From the IMG/VR virus record IMGVR_UViG_3300030329_004630, positions 1-20,794 of that record: a DNA stretch of 20,794 nt, one strand, 5' to 3'. The translations under genes and the position numbers were made by a program. Below, piece by piece: positions 1-4,998 of this stretch (position 1 is its first letter; each line of letters starts with the position of its first letter). The notes under the pieces were generated by a model. The model did not search any database, was not told the DNA's origin, and saw nothing but the letters and a program-made list of their open reading frames with translations. The DNA comes from a virus.

Positions 1-19
1 ACGGTCCGGAGGTAGGTTT

Positions 20-463
20 GTGTCGAGTAAACAACCAGCAGACACCAGCACTAAGCTGGTAAACAACCAGCAGGGGGTACCAGCAGAACCAGCTACTATT
101 ACTACTACTACTACAACTACAACTACTAAGAAGAATAAGGCATCTAAGCCTACGGCTTATACGCGCTGCGTCGAAGAGTACTTCATTCTGTACCAGGAGC
201 AGTCTGGCGGCAGAAAGCCCCGATGGGGCGGAGCTGCGGGTAAGAACTTGAAGCAGCTACTCAAAGAGCACGGCGAGTCAGAAGTACTTGCCAGAATGCG
301 CTTCATGTTTGACGGGGAAAGCTGGCTTAAGCCACCCTATACGATTTCAAGCTTGTTCCGGAATTGGGATGCGCTGATTCCGACGCAGATACGAGACAAG
401 AAAAGCGTGAGTGGTGACGATTTGCGCGATTTAGCAGCAATACTCAAAGAACGGGGGGAGTAA
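20..463 (+). CDS. Hypothetical basic protein with poly-Thr tract (early module)
   Basis: The product is 147 residues. I chose the GTG start because GGAGGT lies six bases upstream, at positions 8-13. Residues 1-45 are low complexity: Gln, Ala, Pro and Ser, then nine consecutive Thr and a Lys-rich stretch. This looks like a disordered linker. The remaining ~100 residues look folded, with aromatic and basic residues (around YFILYQEQ, GRKPRWGG, SLFRNWDALIP). A C-terminal helical block of this kind, next to a helicase-loader gene, is what phage replication-initiation or DnaD-like proteins often carry, but I see no decisive motif. It is the first gene of a tightly packed rightward early operon; the next gene's ATG follows its stop directly. 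The reading frame is secure and the function is unknown. Confidence 0.75.
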   Translation: MSSKQPADTSTKLVNNQQGVPAEPATITTTTTTTTTKKNKASKPTAYTRCVEEYFILYQEQSGGRKPRWGGAAGKNLKQLLKEHGESEVLARMRFMFDGESWLKPPYTISSLFRNWDALIPTQIRDKKSVSGDDLRDLAAILKERGE

Positions 464-727
464 ATGAAAGCACATCGGACAACATCAACTTGGTCAATCG
501 ACGATTCAAAGCAGGGATATAAAGAAGTGTTCCAGTACTGGCACTGGTACGACTGCGGGAAATGCGGGGACCACTGGGAGATGTGGGATTTTGACGAAAG
601 CGGAAAAAGTATTTATTTCTGCCCCTGCTGTGGGCAAAAAGGAGAGGTGACATATGAAGCGCTCGGAAGTTCTGGAAATAGTTGCAGCACTGAGGGACAG
701 GTTCCCGAAAGCGAGCAAGGAGTTTAG
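464..727 (+). CDS. Small zinc-ribbon protein
   Basis: The product is 87 residues and starts at the ATG directly after the upstream TAA, with GGGGGGAG just before it. Two knuckles are visible: C31-x2-C34-G and C53-P-C-C56-G. This is the pattern of a zinc ribbon, and its body runs from about residue 25 to 60. Aromatic residues (Trp, Tyr, Phe) lie between the knuckles. Zinc ribbons of this size in phage early regions usually bind nucleic acid or support transcription or replication complexes; the exact role here is an inference. The last ~25 residues overlap the next gene in another frame (74 bases). They have no cysteines and look like a dispensable tail, so the functional part is probably upstream of the overlap. 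Confidence 0.72.
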   Translation: MKAHRTTSTWSIDDSKQGYKEVFQYWHWYDCGKCGDHWEMWDFDESGKSIYFCPCCGQKGEVTYEALGSSGNSCSTEGQVPESEQGV

Positions 728-1238
728 CTCTCGCCATGCTGCCGCTTTCTGTGAAGATTTGGTTGACCTCGACTTCGGCATCTCTCTCACTGTTGTCCGC
801 AAAATTGCGGCTTCGAGCCCATTCTTTCCGAGCATCGCGGAATTTAGAGAAGCCTATGCAGACCTTGCGGCGCCGACCATGGATGCCGACGAAGCGTGGG
901 CGGCAGCAAAGCGACACGGCCACGCAATCGCCTGGGGGCGACACAAGACAAGCACAGCGACAGACATTCACCCGGCCATAGAGGACGCTGTAAGGGGGCT
1001 CGGCGGCTGGCGGGAGCTTGGACAATCTACAGACAAAATGGCCGACAGAGCCCACTTCATAAAGCTGTATGCGATTTCACGAAAACGACATAGAGATAAA
1101 GTGATTGTTCAGCCGTTGATTGAAGACACTCAAAGAAAACTTTTAGGGGGAAAAATTGCAGAAAAAGAAGAAAAGTCAGGGGACGCGAAAGATTCGAGCG
1201 AAGAATCCCAAAACGTTAGGCGACTTGGTCGGCGGTGA
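654..1238 (+). CDS. Probable replicative helicase loader / replisome organizer (G39P-like)
   Basis: The product is 194 residues. The ATG is preceded by GGAGAGGTG at a good distance. The N-terminal ~70 residues read as a helical domain with the order xxxIVAALRDRFPKA, a second helix with FCEDLVDLDF, then SSPFFPSIAEFREAY at about residues 54-68. The 'FFPSIAEF' signature is typical of the N-terminal domain of phage helicase loader/inhibitor proteins (G39P family, also seen in other replisome organizers). That family delivers the DnaB-type helicase to the phage origin. The remainder is helical and basic, with a charged, poorly ordered C terminus. Both ends overlap neighbouring genes (74 bases upstream, 83 bases downstream). 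The DUF1064-type nuclease downstream supports a replication module. The family call is by motif, not by a search. Confidence 0.6.
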   Translation: MKRSEVLEIVAALRDRFPKASKEFSSRHAAAFCEDLVDLDFGISLTVVRKIAASSPFFPSIAEFREAYADLAAPTMDADEAWAAAKRHGHAIAWGRHKTSTATDIHPAIEDAVRGLGGWRELGQSTDKMADRAHFIKLYAISRKRHRDKVIVQPLIEDTQRKLLGGKIAEKEEKSGDAKDSSEESQNVRRLGRR

Positions 1239-1479
1239 TTGTTGTGTTGTTTTGTACAAGGGCAAGCCGGAGGAAGTGCAAGTTGGGTTTGCTATTGGGG
1301 GGTCTATTTTTGTGAGATTGCACGATTGCGAAGCCGACCAGTTAATTTCTATGGGCGAAGATGAACCATTTTTAGAGCTTACATATGAACAGCCGGGCGG
1401 AATGGCCCGGGCAAGACGTACTGTGCTTGACGGTCGAGAGTACAGCGGTGACCCATTACTAAGAGAGGAAAGAAGATGA
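1156..1479 (+). CDS. Hypothetical protein, basic N terminus
   Basis: The product is 107 residues. It starts at TTG because AGGGGG sits five bases upstream and the next in-frame Met is more than 60 residues in, so this is an uncommon but well-supported start. Residues 1-20 are strongly basic and are encoded within the 83-base overlap with the helicase-loader gene. The rest looks like a small beta-rich domain (CCVVLYKGK, VGFAIGGSIFVRLHDCEADQ). I do not recognise a family. It sits in the early operon and shares an ATGA junction with the next gene (stop and start overlap by four bases), which suggests coupled translation. Confidence 0.65.
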   Translation: MQKKKKSQGTRKIRAKNPKTLGDLVGGDCCVVLYKGKPEEVQVGFAIGGSIFVRLHDCEADQLISMGEDEPFLELTYEQPGGMARARRTVLDGREYSGDPLLREERR

Positions 1480-1937
1480 AAAGAAAACAGTTAAACGTTG
1501 AAGATTTTGAAGTAATTCCGGAGGGCGACGTCCATCACCCGGTTTGGCAAGCGGCGTATGGCGCGTCGGTTACAAATGAAGCGTTGGATAATAAAACGTT
1601 TTTAGACTGGCATTATGGCGCGATGGAAAAAGCAGATGCGGCTTATGCGGCTTATGCGGCGATGGGGGGCGTAATTGTTAAGAAATCAAAGAAGCGAAAA
1701 GACGAACCTAGCTACCAGTTTGGGCAAGTCACTGTCGAGAAAGAGACAGAAAAAGCCATTCTCGTGATTTCTCCGGGCCAAGACCGTGAAAACGGTACTT
1801 GGGTGCCTAAGTCGCAGATTCACCAAGAATCAGAGGTTGAAGGGGATGGCGATGAAGGTATTTTGTATGTAACCCAATGGTACGCAGAGCAGAACAATTT
1901 AATGAAATCGACGACAGATGACCGGGTCCCGTTCTAG
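1476..1937 (+). CDS. Hypothetical early protein with Ala-Tyr repeats
   Basis: The product is 153 residues. The ATG overlaps the previous stop (ATGA), with AGAGAGGAAAG as ribosome binding site. Residues 48-62 contain an Ala/Tyr-rich repeat (ADAAYAAYAAM) encoded by repeated gcttatgcg units. The C-terminal half (about residues 75-150) reads as a beta-rich domain: VTVEKETEKAILVISPG, then GTWVPKSQIH and WYAEQNNL. A 'W-[IV]-P-x-S-x-I-H' patch is common in small phage and prophage proteins of unknown function encoded near single-strand DNA or recombination genes. The position just before a PD-(D/E)XK nuclease fits a DNA-metabolism neighbourhood. No function is assigned. Confidence 0.65.
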   Translation: MKRKQLNVEDFEVIPEGDVHHPVWQAAYGASVTNEALDNKTFLDWHYGAMEKADAAYAAYAAMGGVIVKKSKKRKDEPSYQFGQVTVEKETEKAILVISPGQDRENGTWVPKSQIHQESEVEGDGDEGILYVTQWYAEQNNLMKSTTDDRVPF

Positions 1938-2280
1938 TAAAAAGAAATTCATGGCAAAGGGGCGCATCAAGCGCCCTGGCGTTATGAATAAACTAGAGCT
2001 TCGTTACTCGGAATATCTTGAAGAGCTTCGTTTAAAGGGGGAAATCTTGCGCTGGGATTATGAACCGGTAAAGCTACGGCTTGCTAAAGGCACGTATTAT
2101 ACACCAGATTTTAGAGTTCAAAAAAATGATGGTACAATTGAGTATCATGAGACTAAAGGTTTTTGGAGAACGACGGGGCGCGTCAAGATTAAATGCGCGT
2201 CTGAAACTCATAACATTTACAGATTTATCGGCGTTGAGTGGAAGAAGAAAGAGTGGATTTTTGAGTATTTCAACGACTAG
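1918..2280 (+). CDS. PD-(D/E)XK nuclease, DUF1064 / Holliday-junction-resolvase-like
   Basis: The product is 120 residues. It matches what I know of the DUF1064-type phage endonucleases related to T7 endonuclease I and resolvases. An N-terminal helix carries an acidic residue (N-K-L-E28-L-R-Y). It is followed by YYTPD64F and IEYHE78TK80GFW, the classic D...E-x-K metal-binding core. The C terminus ends in beta strands and aromatics. This family cleaves branched DNA, resolving recombination and replication junctions before packaging. The first ATG overlaps the previous gene by 20 bases and has a weak ribosome binding site. An in-frame ATG at 1951 would give a 109-residue protein that keeps all catalytic residues, so the start is uncertain. 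It belongs to the rightward early operon. Confidence 0.75.
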   Translation: MTGSRSSKKKFMAKGRIKRPGVMNKLELRYSEYLEELRLKGEILRWDYEPVKLRLAKGTYYTPDFRVQKNDGTIEYHETKGFWRTTGRVKIKCASETHNIYRFIGVEWKKKEWIFEYFND

Positions 2281-2307
2281 CATTTTTAGAGAGCTGGGGA
2301 TTTTATT

Positions 2308-2805
2308 ATGTTTAGTTATATTATTTGCGTTGCTGCGCTAATGGAAAGCTTCCCTTCCGGAGCTTCGCAGGGATACTTAAAAAAACTGGGGAATGATTAT
2401 CCGGAAAGAATGAATGTTTGTCAGCGTGTCTATGAGGCAGCCGAAAAACACGAAATTGAGCCCGAAATTCTTGTGAGTATCGCGTATCAAGAAACAGCCA
2501 TGCGAGGATGGCTCGTTGGCGGAGCTGGCGAAAAAGGCCCCCTTCAAGTGATTCCTAAATATTCGTCTAAAAAGTGCAAGAAGAATTTCAAGAAATGCGA
2601 CTGGATTTCCGAAGGCGCCATGATTTTTAAGCGATGGCTAGCAATTAAAAAAAGTTTGCCGAAAGCGCTGATTCACTACAACGCTGGTAATATTTCAAAT
2701 CGAAAAGCTAGGGCCTATTCCCGAAAGATAATGAAGCGCATATATAAGTTAAGGCTCATTATGAAACACGCTAGCCTACAAACAAAATCACAATTATTAC
2801 ACTAG
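2308..2805 (+). CDS. Lytic transglycosylase (SLT fold), possible endolysin or entry enzyme
   Basis: The product is 165 residues. In order, it shows a short hydrophobic N terminus (residues 1-20, ending SGAS-Q, a plausible signal peptide), a helical stretch, ILVSIAYQE62TAM with the catalytic Glu, GEKGPLQV at 74-81, and HYNAGN at 123-128. This is the SLT/lysozyme-like order (ES, GLMQ, YNAG) of peptidoglycan lytic transglycosylases. These cut the MurNAc-GlcNAc bond and leave 1,6-anhydro ends. The C terminus is very basic. There is GGGG at a usable distance before the ATG. It is the last gene of the early rightward operon and faces the leftward operon. No other lysin is seen in the window, so it may be the endolysin, exported by its N terminus. 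A role in cell-wall remodelling is the alternative. Confidence 0.75.
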   Translation: MFSYIICVAALMESFPSGASQGYLKKLGNDYPERMNVCQRVYEAAEKHEIEPEILVSIAYQETAMRGWLVGGAGEKGPLQVIPKYSSKKCKKNFKKCDWISEGAMIFKRWLAIKKSLPKALIHYNAGNISNRKARAYSRKIMKRIYKLRLIMKHASLQTKSQLLH

Positions 2806-2933
2806 ATGAGATAATTGCTATTATTTCCCTGAGTACAGATAAAAAAATCCCGGCAAGCACTGTCATACTTACCGGGGGACCAGAATGTCCGAATGGCTAG
2901 AAACAAACAACTCTGGCGAAAGGTGGTTATATT
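2806..2933. other. Convergent intergenic stretch between early rightward and leftward operons
   Basis: About 130 bases lie between the transglycosylase stop and the end of the 37-residue leftward gene. They contain the leftward terminator and little else. I see no good rightward terminator: the same hairpin read on the + strand is not followed by a T-run. Rightward early transcripts may therefore read into the antisense of the leftward operon. Confidence 0.5.
2841..2876 (-). terminator. Intrinsic terminator of the leftward operon
   Basis: Read on the - strand, CCCGGTAAG (2876-2868), a 10-base loop, then CTTGCCGGG (2857-2849) form a 9-bp stem with one mismatch. It is followed directly by ATTTTTTT (2848-2841). 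The GC-rich base and the U-run make a standard rho-independent terminator. It lies about 60 bases past the last leftward gene. On the + strand it has no trailing T-run. Confidence 0.8.
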
Positions 2934-3047
2934 TTAATCGTTTTTTTCTGCGATTTTCCAGCACAAAAATAGGATAACACTAAAGACCAGCAAAAATAAG
3001 CTTGGGATATTTTGCGGGTGTAAGAAAAAGTCAATTAACTTGGACAT
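2934..3047 (-). CDS. 37-residue single-span membrane microprotein
   Basis: The product is 37 residues. ATG at 3047-3045 overlaps the end of the upstream leftward gene by 17 bases; TAA is at 2936-2934. The predicted protein begins MSKLIDFFLHPQN, has a clear hydrophobic span at residues 14-30 (IPSLFLLVFSVILFLCW) and ends with a charged tail (KIAEKND). This is the layout of a one-pass inner-membrane peptide. It fits exactly in the gap between the previous gene and the operon terminator, which supports it. No good ribosome binding site is visible, so it would depend on coupling to the upstream gene. Holin-like, lysis-control or superinfection-exclusion roles are possible; none can be assigned from sequence. 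Confidence 0.5.
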   Translation of the reverse strand: MSKLIDFFLHPQNIPSLFLLVFSVILFLCWKIAEKND

Positions 3048-3246
3048 ATAGCGACGCGGTTAGCATTATTGCAGTGTTAGAAAAAAAGGTTCTATAGTCT
3101 GATTCTTCGTGAAATGTTCTTTTCATCCAATCATCAGCGGCGAGGATGACTAACTCTCGTTCTGGTATTTGCCCGATTTTGTGCTGGAAATGGGTATCTA
3201 TATGGTGTTGGAGCTCTTCAATTTCTTTTTTTAGTTCATCGCTCAT
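3031..3246 (-). CDS. Hypothetical 71-residue protein of leftward operon
   Basis: The product is 71 residues, beginning MSDELKKEIEELQHHIDTHFQHKIG. The first ~30 residues are a charged amphipathic helix, possibly a short coiled coil. They are followed by PERELVILAADDWMKRTF. AAGGGG lies nine bases before the ATG, and the ATG overlaps the upstream gene's stop (ATGA), so translation is probably coupled. It does not carry the repeated leader seen on four other genes of this operon. No family is recognised. Confidence 0.7.
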   Translation of the reverse strand: MSDELKKEIEELQHHIDTHFQHKIGQIPERELVILAADDWMKRTFHEESDYRTFFSNTAIMLTASLYVQVN

Positions 3247-3404
3247 AGTGATTCCCCTTTTTTAACTGTTTCTAAATGCACTTTGACGCAATTTTCTTTT
3301 TCAAGCAATTCAAGCTCAATAGGAGCAGCGATTGTTAAGCCGGATTCGTTTAGGTGGCGTTCTATAATTTCTTGTAATTGGTCGATTTCAATTTGTATAA
3401 ACAT
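3243..3404 (-). CDS. 53-residue hypothetical protein with repeated leader
   Basis: The product is 53 residues, beginning MFIQIEIDQLQEIIERHL and ending VKKGESL. It is acidic, predicted alpha/beta, with no hydrophobic span. ATG is at 3404-3402 and TGA at 3245-3243. Support is strong for such a short gene. It starts right behind a copy of the operon's conserved leader (AAAGAAAGGTCACTGTC), follows the upstream gene's stop by 17 bases, and shares an ATGA junction with the next gene. The sequence MFIQIEI...LNESGLTIAAPIELELLEKENCVKVHL could form a small mixed fold. No family is recognised. Confidence 0.72.
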   Translation of the reverse strand: MFIQIEIDQLQEIIERHLNESGLTIAAPIELELLEKENCVKVHLETVKKGESL

Positions 3405-3424
3405 GACAGTGACCTTTCTTTTTA
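3401..3424 (-). repeat. Conserved leader copy 4 (subtype A)
   Basis: On the coding strand this is AAAGAAAGGTCACTGTC followed at once by ATG. Twenty-one bases (3401-3421) are identical to the copy before the 190-residue gene (4655-4675). It fills the whole gap between the stop of the 102-residue gene and the start of the 53-residue gene. AGAAAGG serves as ribosome binding site, eight bases from ATG. Confidence 0.85.
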
Positions 3425-3730
3425 AAATATTTCCGTCTCATTTTGAAACATAATATCCGCTTCGTTTGAGGCTTCCTTTTCATCATTTGTTGATATTTTG
3501 TAAAGCCCCTCGAATCCGTTTTCACTGTGTACAGTGAACCAGTAACAGTTATGGAGTTTATAAAGAGAACACGATACCTCTGTAAAATTGATTGCGATTG
3601 TGTCCCCGTGCCAATTCCATTGCTCCACTCCCCTGTGCCCGTTGAATTCTTCCACGGGTTCAAGGTCTAAGAGCTCGTCTATCTTATCAAAATCTGGGTG
3701 GTTGCTCTCAATATGCAGTACGCTCGCCAT
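3422..3730 (-). CDS. Hypothetical acidic 102-residue protein
   Basis: The product is 102 residues if started at the ATG at 3730, or 103 from the adjacent ATG at 3733. I prefer 3730 because it gives better spacing from GGGGG and a TGATG overlap with the 23-residue gene upstream, implying coupling. The protein is acidic and probably beta-rich in the middle (WNWHGDTIAINFTEVSCSLY, CYWFTVHSENGFEGLYKI), with an acidic C-terminal tail (NDEKEASNEADIMFQ). It lacks membrane spans. Small acidic proteins in phage accessory operons often bind host proteins or mimic DNA, but nothing specific is visible. It is followed by a leader repeat copy. Confidence 0.7.
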   Translation of the reverse strand: MASVLHIESNHPDFDKIDELLDLEPVEEFNGHRGVEQWNWHGDTIAINFTEVSCSLYKLHNCYWFTVHSENGFEGLYKISTNDEKEASNEADIMFQNETEIF

Positions 3731-3801
3731 CATGAAACCCCCATGATGCTACAGAAAAGAGTTATGGGGAGTAGGCTTGCTAGTAGTATTTCGATTTTCA
3801 T
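3730..3801 (-). CDS. 23-residue hydrophobic microprotein
   Basis: The product is 23 residues: MKIEILLASLLPITLFC, then SIMGVS. ATG is at 3801-3799 and TGA at 3732-3730. It starts behind a full copy of the operon's leader (subtype B), whose ribosome binding site is AGAAAGG. Its stop overlaps the next gene's start (TGATG). Apart from Lys2 and Glu4 it is entirely hydrophobic or neutral and could span or insert into the inner membrane. It has a Cys at 17 but no proper lipobox. It may be a genuine peptide or mainly a leader ORF that couples translation to the 102-residue gene. The leader copy and junction argue that it is translated. Confidence 0.55.
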   Translation of the reverse strand: MKIEILLASLLPITLFCSIMGVS

Positions 3802-3823
3802 TTTGACAGTACCTTTCTTTTTT
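3793..3823 (-). repeat. Conserved leader copy 3 (subtype B)
   Basis: On the coding strand: AAGAAAGGTACTGTCAAA then ATGAAAATC. Twenty-seven bases (3793-3819) are identical to the copy before the 79-residue gene (4061-4087), including the first codons Met-Lys-Ile. The ribosome binding site AGAAAGG is ten bases from ATG. Compared with subtype A it lacks one C after GGT and has AAA inserted before ATG. Confidence 0.85.
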
Positions 3824-3829
3824 GTCCGA

Positions 3830-4069
3830 TTACTTGGTCGATGTAATTCTGCGGAGTGCGGTATCTATATGGCTATCATCGAGGCCGGATGCGTATAGTT
3901 CTCTGTAAAGGTCTCCGGTATGATGAAAGAGAGTCCATCTCATTGCCATCATTGTTTTAGAGCGGTCGCGGAAGTATGTTTTCCATTCGTCGAGTGATAG
4001 CTCACTATCAGTTATGACAACATCGATTGCGGATTTAAGCTTTGAGTATTGCTCTTTCGTGATTTTCAT
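3830..4069 (-). CDS. Hypothetical 79-residue helical protein
   Basis: The product is 79 residues from the ATG at 4069-4067. An upstream in-frame ATG at 4093 would add eight residues encoded by the leader and the ribosome binding site itself, so I reject it. The protein begins MKITKEQYSKLKSAIDVV and continues with SLDEWKTYFRDRSKTMMAMRWTLF, then HIDTALRRI. It looks wholly alpha-helical and soluble. It shares its first codons with the 23-residue gene because the 27-base leader repeat includes them. No family is recognised. It is the second gene of the leftward operon. Confidence 0.72.
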   Translation of the reverse strand: MKITKEQYSKLKSAIDVVITDSELSLDEWKTYFRDRSKTMMAMRWTLFHHTGDLYRELYASGLDDSHIDTALRRITSTK

Positions 4070-4088
4070 TTTGACAGTACCTTTCTTA
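4061..4088 (-). repeat. Conserved leader copy 2 (subtype B)
   Basis: This is the partner of the 3793-3819 copy, identical over 27 bases. The TAA of the 190-residue gene (4088-4086) is fused to the beginning of the leader, so the stop codon supplies part of the AAGAAAGG ribosome binding site. Confidence 0.85.
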
Positions 4089-4658
4089 TCCAATTACAGT
4101 TACTTTGCCGCTATAACCAAGAGCTTCGCAGATTGACGTAAGAGCTTCGCGTACAACGCTCGTTCCTCGGCCATCAGCATCAATCGTCTCAATTCCGGCG
4201 CTTTCGCATGCACGCGCAAAAGATGCGCTTTTCTTGCAGTATCCGCCACCGCCCGCAGTGCCGTGACCGGCAACAGAAATATTTGCTCCGCTTACCCAGA
4301 TTGAGCAATAAACCTTAGAAGCGGATTTGCTGCGTCCCATGTACCAGCGCACGGTAACGGGATTCTTAATTTCTCCGTCATGGATGAGGACGGCGTTAAA
4401 TTCTTCTACTAACTCTTTTTCGTTAGCTAGATTTTTAGCGTTAGAGATAGTTTCGTTTTTGAATGTCGTCGTCATTTGAACAGTGCGCTTGATTTCGATG
4501 TCGCCTGCTTCAAAAACAAGTGCGCTGCCGTCGTCAAACGTCCAAGTTCGGACACCAGCGCTGTAGTCGTCTTCGCATTCAGCACCTTGAACGGTGCAAA
4601 GGGTTGTTAGTTCTGGGTGATTTAGGAGATATAAATCGGCTTGAGTTTGGATGGACAT
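4086..4658 (-). CDS. Conserved-looking phage protein of unknown function, first gene of leftward operon
   Basis: The product is 190 residues. ATG at 4658-4656 follows leader copy 1. The N-terminal half has an acidic beta-rich look (RTWTFDDGSALVFEAGDIEI). The C-terminal half contains VRWYMGRSKSASKVYCSIWVS, a Gly/His segment (SVAGHGTAGGGGYCKKS), and helices ending SVVREALTSICEALGY. I recall a similar arrangement (WYMGRS..S.VY.SIWV, GHG.AGG.GY.K.SAA...A..SAGI) in uncharacterised phage and plasmid proteins. That is from memory, not a search, and their function is unknown to me. His/Cys residues in the Gly-rich region could bind metal. It leads the operon and lies about 20 bases after the control region. 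Confidence 0.75.
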   Translation of the reverse strand: MSIQTQADLYLLNHPELTTLCTVQGAECEDDYSAGVRTWTFDDGSALVFEAGDIEIKRTVQMTTTFKNETISNAKNLANEKELVEEFNAVLIHDGEIKNPVTVRWYMGRSKSASKVYCSIWVSGANISVAGHGTAGGGGYCKKSASFARACESAGIETIDADGRGTSVVREALTSICEALGYSGKVTVIG

Positions 4659-4675
4659 GACAGTGACCTTTCTTT
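4655..4675 (-). repeat. Conserved leader copy 1 (subtype A)
   Basis: This is the first copy of the leader: AAAGAAAGGTCACTGTC then ATG on the coding strand. It is identical over 21 bases to 3401-3421. It provides the ribosome binding site of the operon's first gene. Confidence 0.85.
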
Positions 4676-4698
4676 AATCAGTATTCTTGCTCGACTTG

Positions 4699-4730
4699 TT
4701 TATAGTGACATAAACTCAACCGGATTACAA
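4699..4730 (-). promoter_or_regulatory. Possible leftward promoter
   Basis: On the - strand TATAAA (4704-4699) could be a -10 box about 40 bases before the first leftward ATG. A TTGTAA (4730-4725) lies 20 bases further upstream, which is longer than the usual 16-18. This is only a weak sigma70 match, so the true promoter could be recognised by another factor. Confidence 0.25.
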
Positions 4731-4775
4731 GCGGTATTTATGCAAAAACGACATATTGTGTGGATTTATTTATCC

Positions 4776-4808
4776 GTGAACACAAGTACACGTAAACATT
4801 AGTTAACG
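4776..4808. repeat. Operator-like cluster, left
   Basis: The cluster contains GTGAACAC (4776-4783) followed by AAGTACACGTAA (4784-4795) and GTTAACG (4802-4808). The same elements recur at 4999-5104, in different order. Confidence 0.5.
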
Positions 4809-4998
4809 GCGCCTCGCACGGTTCGCCTATATATTAATGTAATGGATGACTCCAGGCCATGTTCGCACGGTAGCAGCGATTCAAAAAGGCTGAGAAAGGG
4901 GCTGTGTTGGGGTCCCACATATCATGCCAACTTTTTATGCCCTAACCCTTTAAAATGACTATACTTTTCCTGTGCTGGAAAATGCCGTGTGTGAAAAA

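Noticed and set aside
444-1055. 203-residue ORF on the - strand
   Set aside because: It lies antisense to the zinc-ribbon and helicase-loader genes, has odd composition and no ribosome binding site. It is a shadow frame.
2771-2866. 31-residue hydrophobic ORF on the - strand (MTVLAGIFLSVLREIIAII...)
   Set aside because: Its start is inside the leftward terminator hairpin, it runs through the T-run, overlaps the transglycosylase end antisense, and has no good ribosome binding site. The terminator explains the sequence better.
3388-3663. 91-residue - strand ORF overlapping the 102-residue gene
   Set aside because: It covers the leader repeat and the next start codon in another frame, and has no ribosome binding site. 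The leader-linked genes are better supported.
3801-4078. Perfect TTGACA boxes on the + strand within the leader repeats
   Set aside because: TTGACA arises from the reverse complement of the conserved TGTCAA. No -10 box lies 16-18 bases downstream in either copy, and no + strand gene follows.
4814-4871. 9-bp direct repeat TCGCACGGT
   Set aside because: Short and isolated, and it does not share the elements of the other control-region sites.
4840-4900. Possible tRNA-like TTCGCACGG / GATTCAAAA segment
   Set aside because: No acceptor, D-arm or anticodon pairing can be drawn. No tRNA gene was found in the window.
2953-4983. 13-bp inverted match TGTGCTGGAAAAT between 2953-2965 and 4971-4983
   Set aside because: A match of this length is expected a few times by chance in 20 kb, and the contexts are unrelated.
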